From Cupriavidus oxalaticus (GTDB lineage Bacteria > Pseudomonadota > Gammaproteobacteria > Burkholderiales > Burkholderiaceae), in the NCBI RefSeq assembly GCF_004768545.1, contig NZ_CP038639.1, positions 1 to 64,000 of the forward strand: DNA of 64,000 nucleotides, written 5' to 3'. Made by a program: the position numbers and the translations under genes. The notes under the pieces are model-generated. The model saw only the letters and a list, made by a program, of their open reading frames with translations. It was not told the origin of the DNA and did not search any database. Shown here piece after piece: positions 35,319-43,584 of this stretch (its first letter is position 1; every line of letters starts with the position of its first letter).

Positions 35319-37456
35319 GCAGCATGAACAAGACAACTCGAATTGGCGTTGACATCGGTGGCACTTTCACTGACTTTGTATTGCACGATGAGGCTCGCGG
35401 CCTGACGTGGACCGGGAAGCGCCTGACCACGCCGGAGGCGCCCAGCCGGGCGATTCTCGAAGGCATTGAGCGCTTGATGTCAGAAACTGGTACTACGCTG
35501 GGGCAGATTCACAGCATCGTTCACGGCACCACACTGATTACCAATACGGTGCTCGAACGGACCGGCTCCAGGGTTGGCCTACTCACGACCGATGGCTTTC
35601 GGGACGTACTTGAAATGGGGCGTGAGATTCGCTTCGATGTGGATGACCTCTATGCGCGCCCAGCGCCGGTGATTGTTCAGCGACCGCTGCGCCTGGGCAT
35701 TCCCGGTCGAATCCGCGCTGACGGCAGCGAGCACCAGCCTCTCGACGAAGAAGCTGTCCGGATCGCCATACGTGAACTGGTGGAAAGACAGAATATCGAG
35801 GCGCTCGCCATTGGCTTCCTGCATTCCTATGTCAATCCCGCCCATGAGTTTCGTGCCCGCGAGATCGTAAGCGAGATGTATCCACACCTGCGGGTGACCC
35901 TGTCGGCAGAGGTTGCGCCCGAGATTCGGGAGTATGAGCGGATCACTACGGCCTGTGTCAACGCCTATGTGCAGCCGCGTGTCCATGCCTATCTCGACAG
36001 CCTCGAGCGCGACCTGGGTCGCATCGGCTTTGACGGGCAACTTTATATCATGCTCTCCAGCGGCGGCATTACGACGATCGACGAGGCCAAGGCTTTTCCG
36101 GTGCGCCTTCTCGAGTCAGGGCCCGCTGCTGGCGCCATGGCAGCGGCATACATCGCTCGCGAAGCCGGCGAGAGCCGGGTCATATCGTTCGACATGGGTG
36201 GTACGACTGCGAAGATGTGCCTTGTCGAGGACGGCCAGCCCCATATCAAGCACGAATTCGAGGCGGGCCGCCTAGACAAGTTCAAGCCAGGCTCCGGGCT
36301 ACCGCTCAAGCTTACCGTTGTCGACATGATCGAAATCAGCGTCGGCGGGTGTTCCATTGCCTCGGTCGACGACATTGGACTGCTCAAGGTGGGCCCACGC
36401 AGCGCCGGATCGGTGCCGGGCCCGGTGAGCTACGGTCTGGGAGGCACCGAACCCACGGTGACGGACTCGGACCTTCTCGTCGGCTATCTCGATCCACGCG
36501 CATTTCTGGGGGGCGAAATGCAGTTGTCGGTCGATCGCGTCGAAGCTGCAATTCTGACGCGCTTGGCCCAGCAGCTCGATATGGATACCCGGCCCGTTGC
36601 CATCGGCATACAAGCAGTGGTGACCGAGACGATGGCGGCCGCGACCCGCGTTCACATGGCCGAGAAGGGCAAGGATCCACGTGCCTACTCCATGATTGCC
36701 TTTGGTGGCGCCGGTCCGGTGCACGCTTATGCCCTTGCGAAGCTGTTGAAGGTCCGTCGCATCATCATCCCAATGGGAGCTGGTGTGATCTCCGCCTTCG
36801 GCTTCCTGATCACGGCCCCCGCAGTCAATGACGTCCGGGGTTACGTTGCGCCACTGAAGAAGGTCGATTGGGCCCGTGTTTCCGGTCTCTACGCGGAAAT
36901 GGAAGCCCGCGCGGTGGAACTCCTTCGCAAGGCGGGGGGAGATGAGTTGGAGATCGAGCTGACCCGTTCGGCGGATATGCGCTATCTTGGGCAAGGTTTC
37001 GAGGTTGAAGTGATCGTGCCGAACGGTGAACTCGCCCCGACGCGGGAGCGGGCGATCAGCGAGGCATTTTCGACCGCCTACGCTTCACAGTTCGGCCGTG
37101 TCATCAACGACGTCCCTGTCGAGATCGTCAACTGGCGACTCTCGGCTCGGGTGCCCGGCTCCAGGATCAATCTGGCTTACTCGCTGATCGAAATGTCTGC
37201 CGAGCGAGGCAAACGGAACATCCACTTTGCTGAGTTCGGTGACGTGACCGCGACAGTGTACGACCGCTATGCGCTCCGCCCGGGCGCAGTGATCGCGGGG
37301 CCGGCGGTGTTCGAGGAGCGCGAGTCATCATTCAGCGTCGGTCCGGACTGCACGGTGACAGTGGATCAGAACTTCAATTTGGTTGCTGACATCGAGGCAT
37401 CTGAGCCGCACGACGCTTCAACCCACACCACCGAGGCAGCGGTCTTAGCATGCTGA
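35315..37456 (+). CDS. Hydantoinase A/oxoprolinase-type ATPase subunit
   Basis: The product has 713 residues. The first ATP-binding motif, GVDIGGTFTDFVL, is near residue 11, then HGTTLITNTVLERTGSRVGL. The second half has the ASKHA repeat SFDMGGTTAKMCLV and FGGAGPVHAYALAK. These are the marks of HyuA/OplA. It should form the ATP-dependent enzyme with HyuB (33651-35318). The end overlaps the dehydrogenase gene by seven bases, indicating one pathway. Confidence 0.85.
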   Translation: MSSMNKTTRIGVDIGGTFTDFVLHDEARGLTWTGKRLTTPEAPSRAILEGIERLMSETGTTLGQIHSIVHGTTLITNTVLERTGSRVGLLTTDGFRDVLEMGREIRFDVDDLYARPAPVIVQRPLRLGIPGRIRADGSEHQPLDEEAVRIAIRELVERQNIEALAIGFLHSYVNPAHEFRAREIVSEMYPHLRVTLSAEVAPEIREYERITTACVNAYVQPRVHAYLDSLERDLGRIGFDGQLYIMLSSGGITTIDEAKAFPVRLLESGPAAGAMAAAYIAREAGESRVISFDMGGTTAKMCLVEDGQPHIKHEFEAGRLDKFKPGSGLPLKLTVVDMIEISVGGCSIASVDDIGLLKVGPRSAGSVPGPVSYGLGGTEPTVTDSDLLVGYLDPRAFLGGEMQLSVDRVEAAILTRLAQQLDMDTRPVAIGIQAVVTETMAAATRVHMAEKGKDPRAYSMIAFGGAGPVHAYALAKLLKVRRIIIPMGAGVISAFGFLITAPAVNDVRGYVAPLKKVDWARVSGLYAEMEARAVELLRKAGGDELEIELTRSADMRYLGQGFEVEVIVPNGELAPTRERAISEAFSTAYASQFGRVINDVPVEIVNWRLSARVPGSRINLAYSLIEMSAERGKRNIHFAEFGDVTATVYDRYALRPGAVIAGPAVFEERESSFSVGPDCTVTVDQNFNLVADIEASEPHDASTHTTEAAVLAC

Positions 37457-38463
37457 ACACAGTCCTTGTCACCCAACGCCACTTCGACGAGGCAGCCATT
37501 GCCTACTTGCGCGAAGGTGGCTGTGAAGTCGTCATTGCCGATCTGCCGCCTGGGCGCGCCGATGGCGACATTTCCCACGAGACGTTGGTGCAGTGGCTGC
37601 AAGGGGCATCTGGGTGGATCGTAGGCCATGCTCACGTAACCCGAGAATTGCTGGCCGCGCTGCCCGATCTGCGGGTGATCGCGCGCCGGGGTGTGGGATA
37701 CGAGCGTATTGACACACAAGCGGTGCGCGATCTGGGCCGTGTGGCGACCATTGCCGCTGGTACCAACGACGCTACTGTCGCGGATCTGACCATCGGCTTG
37801 ATGCTGGGTCTTGGGCGTCGCTTTCGCGAGTGCGGCGAGGGCCTCAGCAAGGGGGCGTGGAGCATCCCGTTGGGCTCGGATCTGTATCGGAAGACCGTGG
37901 GCATTGTCGGCCTAGGTCGTATCGGACTAGCGGTCCTGCGCCGTCTCAGAGGTTTTGACGTCAACGTTCTCGTGCATAGCCTCTCGAAGCCCACTGCGCA
38001 TGAAGCATCCGAAGGTGTGAAATACGTGGAACTCGATACGCTTCTTGCCGAATCCGACTATGTCACTTTGCACGCGCCCCTGACAGACCAGACGCGGTTT
38101 CTCATCCGTGAGAAGACCATCAGGCGCATGAAGCCGACGGCCTTTCTGATCAACACCGCGCGCGGCGGATTGGTCGAGGACCGTGATCTACTCGCCGCGC
38201 TGAGGGTCGGCCGGCTTGCAGGCGCGGGGCTCGATGTGTTTGTGAGCGAGTCGGATCCGGGTTACGAAACAGTGACAAATGCGTTGGTGAACCTGCCCAA
38301 CGTCATCGCCTTGCCGCACGCTGGTGCGTCTACGCGCGAGGGACTGGCGCGCATGAACCTGATGGCCGCGCGCTGCATCGTGGCTGCTCTGGACGGCAAC
38401 GATCTCCCACCCGGCTGTGTCATTGCTGACGGTCGTCGGCGCGGCGAGGCTCAAGCAGCATAG
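37450..38463 (+). CDS. D-2-hydroxyacid dehydrogenase
   Basis: The product has 337 residues. The NAD-binding fold GIVGLGRIGLAVLRRL lies at about residue 155. Catalytic residues are visible: Arg in INTARGGLVED and His in IALPHAGASTREG, with the acidic partner between them (DVFVSESDPG). It should interconvert a 2-keto acid and a D-2-hydroxy acid, like phosphoglycerate dehydrogenase relatives. As the last enzyme of the operon it may act on the acid released by the Hyu enzyme. Confidence 0.85.
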   Translation: MLNTVLVTQRHFDEAAIAYLREGGCEVVIADLPPGRADGDISHETLVQWLQGASGWIVGHAHVTRELLAALPDLRVIARRGVGYERIDTQAVRDLGRVATIAAGTNDATVADLTIGLMLGLGRRFRECGEGLSKGAWSIPLGSDLYRKTVGIVGLGRIGLAVLRRLRGFDVNVLVHSLSKPTAHEASEGVKYVELDTLLAESDYVTLHAPLTDQTRFLIREKTIRRMKPTAFLINTARGGLVEDRDLLAALRVGRLAGAGLDVFVSESDPGYETVTNALVNLPNVIALPHAGASTREGLARMNLMAARCIVAALDGNDLPPGCVIADGRRRGEAQAA

Positions 38464-38508
38464 CCAGCGCGAGCATGTACTCATAGGAATTATCCCGGAA
38501 CAATTGGC

Positions 38509-39813
38509 ATGACTGACCAGAAGCTGACTCCACAGGAGACGAGGCGAACTGTTCGCAAGATCATTGCGAGGACGCTGCCGTTTGCCTTTTTTTTATACGC
38601 GATAGCGTTTCTGGACCGGGTTAACCTGGGATACGCTGCGCTGCAGATGAATCATGAACTCGGCTTGACGAGCGAGGCATTCGGCTTCGCCGCTGGGCTG
38701 TTTTTTATCGGCAACGTTCTGTTTGAAGTGCCGAGCAATTTCGCAATGATGCGCTACGGGCCGAGGATATGGATCGCGCGGATCATCATCACGTGGGGCC
38801 TAATTGCGGCACTGACGGCGTTCGTGCAATCGGCGACGCAACTCTATCTGCTGAGATTCCTTCTCGGGGTGGCGGAAGCAGGATTCATCCCGGGCATGGT
38901 CTACTACTTCTCCCTGTGGGTGCTTGAGCGGGACCGTGCACTGGTGATGGGCGCGTTCCTAGTTGCTATGCCAGTGACTTACCTGGCCGGCGCCCCGCTC
39001 AGCACGGGGCTCATGGCGGCCTTTACGGCAGTCGGACTTTCCGGCTGGAGATGGATGCTGTTTGTGGAAGCCGTGCCTGCGATATTTGGTGGCATTGCAT
39101 GTTATTGGCTCCTTCCCGAGAGGCCGGCGGCGGTGTCGTGGTTGAGCCAGCGGGAAAAGCAATGGCTGGAGCATGAGTTCGAACGTGAACAGATTGCTCG
39201 TCCACAGGTGCAACATCTCAGTCCGCTGCAGGTGCTGGTGAATCCGATTGTTCTGTTCCTATCTCTTATCTATTTTCTGTCGCAGATGGGCGCCCTCGGC
39301 ATCGGATTCTGGCTGCCGCAGATCGTGCGGGAGTTTTCCAGGGAGTTCTCGCTGACGACTGTCGGCCTCTTGTCAGGCCTTCCTTACGCGGTCACCACGG
39401 TAGGGGTTCTGGTCTGGGCCCGCCTTTCCGACGTCAGGCGCGAGCGCAAGTGGTTCACTGTTGTTGCACTGGCCATCGGCGGAGTCGGCCTGCTAATTGC
39501 CGGAACGTCGACGATCCCGGTGGCAGCGCTGGTCGCGATAACGGTAGCGTTGCTCGGCATTTTTGCCAATAAGCCGACGTTCTTTGCCATGCTCAATGAT
39601 CTGTTCTCCAAGCCGACCCTGGCGATCTCGGTTGCGGTCATCACGGCAATCGGCAACATGGGCGGCTTCGTCGGTCCGTACCTGGTCGGGATCGCCAGCC
39701 ATCTTCATGGCGCGGCGAAGGGGGGGCTGTTCGTGATGAGCGGATCGTTGCTTGTCGCCGCCTTGCTGACCGCCCTATTGCGGGTCGAACGTCCCCCGCG
39801 CGGGAGGCGCTGA
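38509..39813 (+). CDS. MFS transporter, anion:cation symporter type
   Basis: The product has 434 residues with twelve predicted membrane helices. The start of the first helix (FFLYAIAFLDRVNLGYAALQ) and the R-x-x-G region (MMRYGPRIWIARIII, LRFLLGVAEAGFIPGMVYY) are typical of the ACS family that takes up tartrate, phthalate, hydroxy- and keto-acids. The start ATG 38509 lies 45 bases after the dehydrogenase gene. It is the likely permease for the operon's carboxylate. Confidence 0.85.
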   Translation: MTDQKLTPQETRRTVRKIIARTLPFAFFLYAIAFLDRVNLGYAALQMNHELGLTSEAFGFAAGLFFIGNVLFEVPSNFAMMRYGPRIWIARIIITWGLIAALTAFVQSATQLYLLRFLLGVAEAGFIPGMVYYFSLWVLERDRALVMGAFLVAMPVTYLAGAPLSTGLMAAFTAVGLSGWRWMLFVEAVPAIFGGIACYWLLPERPAAVSWLSQREKQWLEHEFEREQIARPQVQHLSPLQVLVNPIVLFLSLIYFLSQMGALGIGFWLPQIVREFSREFSLTTVGLLSGLPYAVTTVGVLVWARLSDVRRERKWFTVVALAIGGVGLLIAGTSTIPVAALVAITVALLGIFANKPTFFAMLNDLFSKPTLAISVAVITAIGNMGGFVGPYLVGIASHLHGAAKGGLFVMSGSLLVAALLTALLRVERPPRGRR

Positions 39814-40019
39814 GCGGACCGCCCGGGAAGGCAGCCGCGCCCTCCTCTCGCCGCGGCGCGAAAAGAAGCCGCTTCATTTGATTCATCGGAGTACCACTAC
39901 ACGAGAGATCGACATATGGTCGGACTCAAGGGGTTGTTGTCTTTAAGAAAACATGAAGGCCGGTCAGCGCGCGTAAGAATACTGGCCCAAATAAGAATTC
40001 AAATTAAGGAGACGGAAAA

Positions 40020-41132
40020 GTGAAAATGAAAAGAATCTATGCAGCGGTTCTCGGCGCAATCGTATCGAATTTCGCGTTCGCCCAATGCAGCGTCATCCTG
40101 TACGGCGTGGTGGATGAGAACATTGAGTACGTGAGCAATATGTCGAACATCGCGCTGGGCCAACCGGGCTTTCCCGGTAATGGAAAGACCAGGGTAGGAC
40201 TGACGTCAGGTGGACTGTCCGGGTCTCGCTGGGGCTTGCGAGGCATTGAGGACCTCGGCGGTGGGCTAAAGGCGCTATTCGTCCTGGAAAGTGGCTTTGG
40301 GGCGGACGACGGCAAGCTGCAGAATAGCGGTCGGTTGTTCGGGCGCCAGGGATTCGTCGGTCTAGACAGTGCCGGGATAGGCCGGGTGACATTCGGGCGT
40401 CAATACACGGCGATTTTCGATGCGTTCAGCAACTTCTCGCCCACCGGCTTCTCCACGCAGTATGAGCCCATCGCGGCTGAATTGGGGCTGGATTTCCGAT
40501 CGGACAATATGGCCAAGTACACCGGCACCTTCGGCCCGGTCACTGCGATTGCCGACTGGTCATTCGGGAACGGCGTGGCTGGCGCAGGCGAGGTGCCGGG
40601 GCAGTTCCGTCGCGATAGCGGCTACGGCGCGGCGGTCACGTACTTGGGAGGGAACGTTGGCGTGGCAATTGCATTCAATCAGTTCAATCCCACCCTTGCG
40701 CAGGGTGCGCCTACCGGAAACTTCAGGAAGGCCGGGGCTGCAATGAGCTATACCGCTGGCCCTGCCAAGGTTATGGCGGGCTACCGCTGGGGCCTCAACA
40801 AGACGGGCAGCGGCGCCACCGTAGTACGTGACGATATGTATTGGGTTGGTGCGAACTACGATGTCGGTAGTGCGCTACGTCTGACACTGTCCTATTTCTA
40901 TGATGATGTTAAAAACTTGGCCGGTGTGAATGTAACCAATCCCTGGCAAGTCGCATTTGTCGCTGACTACAATTTTTCCAAGCGGACGGACGTCTACCTG
41001 ACCACTGCCTATGCGAAGCATTCCGGACTGAACTTTGATACCTCCGCAGTCAGCTTCGCCAATGGCTATTACCTTGGCCGGGACAAGAACGGGATGTTGG
41101 GGGTCGCGCTCGGAATTCGTCACAAGTTCTAG
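40020..41132 (+). CDS. Gram-negative porin, trimeric type, 2
   Basis: The product has 370 residues with a signal peptide (RIYAAVLGAIVSNFAFAQ). It has the same architecture and many identical stretches as the porin at 18043-19152: LYGVVDENIEYVSNMSNIAL here against LYGVMDTNIEYVSN there, ending GVALGIRHKF. GTG 40020 lies behind AAGGAG; ATG 40026 is also possible. It closes the AtuA-Hyu-dehydrogenase-MFS set, so substrate entry through the outer membrane is the likely job. Confidence 0.9.
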   Translation: MKMKRIYAAVLGAIVSNFAFAQCSVILYGVVDENIEYVSNMSNIALGQPGFPGNGKTRVGLTSGGLSGSRWGLRGIEDLGGGLKALFVLESGFGADDGKLQNSGRLFGRQGFVGLDSAGIGRVTFGRQYTAIFDAFSNFSPTGFSTQYEPIAAELGLDFRSDNMAKYTGTFGPVTAIADWSFGNGVAGAGEVPGQFRRDSGYGAAVTYLGGNVGVAIAFNQFNPTLAQGAPTGNFRKAGAAMSYTAGPAKVMAGYRWGLNKTGSGATVVRDDMYWVGANYDVGSALRLTLSYFYDDVKNLAGVNVTNPWQVAFVADYNFSKRTDVYLTTAYAKHSGLNFDTSAVSFANGYYLGRDKNGMLGVALGIRHKF

Positions 41133-41181
41133 TGCGTTGGCTTGCGAAACATCTCTTCAACCAAAAAAATGGGGGCGTCGT

Positions 41182-41274
41182 ATGCAAAAGCGTTGGCTGA
41201 AAAGCTATCCCGACGACGTGCCGGAGAGCATCGACGTTGATCGCTACAACTCGCTAGCTCGCCGACTTGCTTGA
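41182..41274 (+). pseudogene. Acyl-CoA ligase (FadD-like) N-terminal fragment
   Basis: ATG 41182 opens a 30-codon frame: MQKRWLKSYPDDVPESIDVD, then RYNSLARRLA and a stop. This matches the first residues of long-chain acyl-CoA ligases (WLKxYPxxVPxEID). Nothing of the AMP-binding domain follows. It is a remnant of a lost ligase gene that once followed the porin. Confidence 0.5.
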
Positions 41275-41622
41275 GGCATCGTATGCAAGATTCGGAGAGC
41301 GTAGTGCCGCGGAATGCATGGGGGTATCCCTGATCGGAAGAAAGACATAATCTTGGTGTCGGGCTTCAATGTCTCAAAGCGACCACCTGCTCGATTTCGT
41401 TGGGATAGTCTACATTTCGTACAAGCGACCCAGGCATATCGAGCTTCGATTCGACCTGCCAAAGTCAAATGTGGGTAAGATGCTGCGCAGGGAACTCCGA
41501 GTTTGACAATACGTTGTATGGATTTCATTGCGGAAGTAATTAAAGATTGAGCTAGCCTTTCCAACTGGAGAGAGACGGCTTCCGATTGCCGCATCCAAGC
41601 AAGCACTGCGTCGCGCTAGCCT
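41275..41622. other. Region without supported gene
   Basis: No frame with a recognisable motif was found. The composition is lower in GC than the upstream operon, and the stretch probably holds decayed sequence at the junction between the catabolic operon and the insertion cluster. Confidence 0.4.
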
Positions 41623-42036
41623 ATGATAGAAAACCCAAGAAATGTTGATCGCCTGCTTTTTGGGTTCAATAGGCTAGATTTTCTGGATAAAATTTGGCTG
41701 CAGGAGCGGTTCAAAAATTGCTATATTGCTTTCGATGCGACTGCTGGGACGCGGATCAAGAGAGTTTTTCCGGAATTGAAGTTTCCGACAGAGTTGCTAG
41801 CGCAAGCGTGGGCACTCTACGAGCGTTATGCTGAGCACGGCAGAAAAAATCAATTGCGCCGAGAGCTTCCCTTCCTGCTTTTCATGCTCGGGCTCAAGAG
41901 CGCTTGGCCGATGCAAACAGAGTTCTCGCACGACATCTGGGAAATCGCCATGGAAGATGGGACGGCCCGCGCGAAGAATATGCTCATGATTGTTTACATT
42001 TTTCACGAGCATGGTGGGTCTTTGCCTAGCATTTAG
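41623..42036 (+). CDS. Hypothetical protein, 137 aa
   Basis: This is a low-GC gene encoding a mostly helical soluble protein (FNRLDFLDKIWLQERFKN, LELKFPTELLAQ-like stretch, FLLFMLGLKSAWPMQTEF). It has no signal peptide, membrane helix or known motif. ATG 41623 has no strong ribosome binding site. Composition unlike the neighbouring catabolic genes suggests recent acquisition. Confidence 0.4.
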   Translation: MIENPRNVDRLLFGFNRLDFLDKIWLQERFKNCYIAFDATAGTRIKRVFPELKFPTELLAQAWALYERYAEHGRKNQLRRELPFLLFMLGLKSAWPMQTEFSHDIWEIAMEDGTARAKNMLMIVYIFHEHGGSLPSI

Positions 42037-42076
42037 ATAGAACACCATTAGGCTGTCATTACATAAGTTATATCCC

Positions 42077-42210
42077 ATGATGACAAACAACGAACGCGCG
42101 TCTAAGTTCGACATTCATTTTCAACCGGACGAAGACTGGCTGGCATTGGCCCGGCCGAACCGATTATCGATCCTGATCTCGTCATCATTGATACGCATCA
42201 TCATCTCTAA
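42077..42210 (+). pseudogene. Amidohydrolase N-terminal fragment
   Basis: The frame from ATG 42077 reads MMTNNERASKFDIHFQPDED, then WLALA. One base later, in another frame, it continues EPIIDPDLVIIDTHHHL, the signature start of amidohydrolase-2 enzymes with the metal-binding HHH. The IS5-type element at 42211 then cuts the gene. It is a frameshifted and truncated remnant of a catabolic hydrolase. Confidence 0.6.
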
Positions 42211-42418
42211 CAGGCTGCTGAAATACCGGCAGCGGATGTCCGCGCAACGACTAGCTGAAGCGTTAATCTGAGGACTCCATACAACCCCACATTCATGCGC
42301 GGCGCTGACACCTTCACCGAAAGTTTGTTCACCATGCGGCGGCTGGAAGTGAGGTAGCCTGATCGAGGCGGACACGCTTGGTCCTTAGATTAAGATCGTG
42401 GATCAGGAGTGTGCACAG

Positions 42419-42730
42419 ATGAGCAAGGCAAGACAGACGTACGGGGAAGAGTTTCAGGCAGAGGCCGTGAGACTGGTGCTGGAACAGGGACTGACGCTGC
42501 AGTCGGCCGCGCAGCGTCTGGGGATTCCGAAGGGCACGTTGACGAATTGGGTGTCGAAAGCCAAGGCGCCTGGAACAGCAGCGGCACCAGGGGGCGTGAC
42601 AGTGGCAGAGTTGGCGGCGGAGAATGCGAGGCTGCGCAAGGAGCTGGCCGAGGCGAGGCTGGAGCGCGATATTGTAAAAAAAGCCGCGGCGTACTTCGCC
42701 AGGGAATCACTGCCCGGTACGCGTTCGTGA
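42419..42730 (+). CDS. IS3-family transposase OrfA (copy 1)
   Basis: The product has 103 residues. It has a helix-turn-helix (YGEEFQAEAVRLVLEQGLTL, RLGIPKGTLTNWV) and a C-terminal leucine-zipper-like helix (ELAAENARLRKELAEARLER). The start ATG 42419 is preferred, nine bases after AGGAG. It binds the element ends and, by a -1 slip at seven A (42676-42682), is fused to OrfB. Confidence 0.9.
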   Translation: MSKARQTYGEEFQAEAVRLVLEQGLTLQSAAQRLGIPKGTLTNWVSKAKAPGTAAAPGGVTVAELAAENARLRKELAEARLERDIVKKAAAYFARESLPGTRS

Positions 42731-43584
42731 GTCAATGGCGAGAAGTGTATCCGGTGAAGTTGATGTGCCGGGTATTGGGGGTCTCGCGCAGTGGCTACTA
42801 CGACTGGACACACAGACCTTACGGGCTCAGTCCGGAACAGGAGCGGCTGCGTCTGGCGATCCGGGCAGCCCACAAGCGCACGCGTCAGACGTACGGTACG
42901 CGGCGCCTGCAGCGCGAGCTGGCTGGCGATGGATTCGTGGTCGGCCGTGATCGGCTGGCCAGACTGCGCAACGAGATGGGGATTCGGTGTCGGCAAAAGC
43001 GTCGATTCGTAGCGACAACTCGCTCGGCTCATAATCTGCCAGTGGCGCCCAACCTACTGGAGCAGAAATTTGAAGCCGACAGGCCAAATGCCGCGTGGGT
43101 GACAGACATCACGTATATCGCGACCGATGAGGGTTGGTTGTACCTGGCAGGAATCAAGGACCTGTACACGTGCGAGATCGTGGGCTACGCGATGGGGCCC
43201 AGAATGACACAGGAATTGGTGGGCGAGGCGCTGTTCCGGGCGGTGCGCAGCAAGCGGCCACGGCCCGGCCTGATTCATCATTCAGACCGGGGCAGCCAAT
43301 ACTGTGCTCACGGCTATCGCAGGTTGCTAGCGCAGTTCGGCATGCTGGCTTCGATGTCACGCAAGGGAAACTGCTACGACAATGCGCCCATGGAAAGCTT
43401 CTGGGGCAGCCTGAAAGCAGAGTTGGTGTACCACCATCGGTATGCCACCCGGCTGGAAGCCATGGCCTCTGTCCGTGAGTACATTGAGATTTTTTACAAT
43501 CGCCAACGGCGCCATTCGAAGTTGGGGTACCGAACGCCAGGCGAAGTCGCTGCAAGCTACCTCAGTCGACTAGCTGCAGCATGA
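42676..43584 (+). CDS. IS3-family transposase OrfB (copy 1), DDE integrase
   Basis: This frame is in the -1 phase relative to OrfA and entered at the A7 slip. It has an IS150-type front (VSQWREVYPVKLMCRVLGVS, SGYYDW) and a DDE core: Asp in WVTDITYIATDEGWLYLAG, Asp in LIHHSDRGSQYCA, Glu in MESFWGSLKAELVYHHR. The ending YNRQRRHSKLGYRTPGE is standard. The coordinates give the frame from the slip site; a separate start codon is not needed. Confidence 0.9.
   Translation, partial: KKSRGVLRQGITARYAFVSQWREVYPVKLMCRVLGVSRSGYYDWTHRPYGLSPEQERLRLAIRAAHKRTRQTYGTRRLQRELAGDGFVVGRDRLARLRNEMGIRCRQKRRFVATTRSAHNLPVAPNLLEQKFEADRPNAAWVTDITYIATDEGWLYLAGIKDLYTCEIVGYAMGPRMTQELVGEALFRAVRSKRPRPGLIHHSDRGSQYCAHGYRRLLAQFGMLASMSRKGNCYDNAPMESFWGSLKAELVYHHRYATRLEAMASVREYIEIFYNRQRRHSKLGYRTPGEVAASYLSRLAAA

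Noticed and set aside
32925-35336. 803-codon minus-strand frame over the HyuB and AtuA genes
   Set aside because: HyuB and AtuA motifs are unmistakable on the plus strand; the reverse frame is a by-product of third-position GC and shows no domain.
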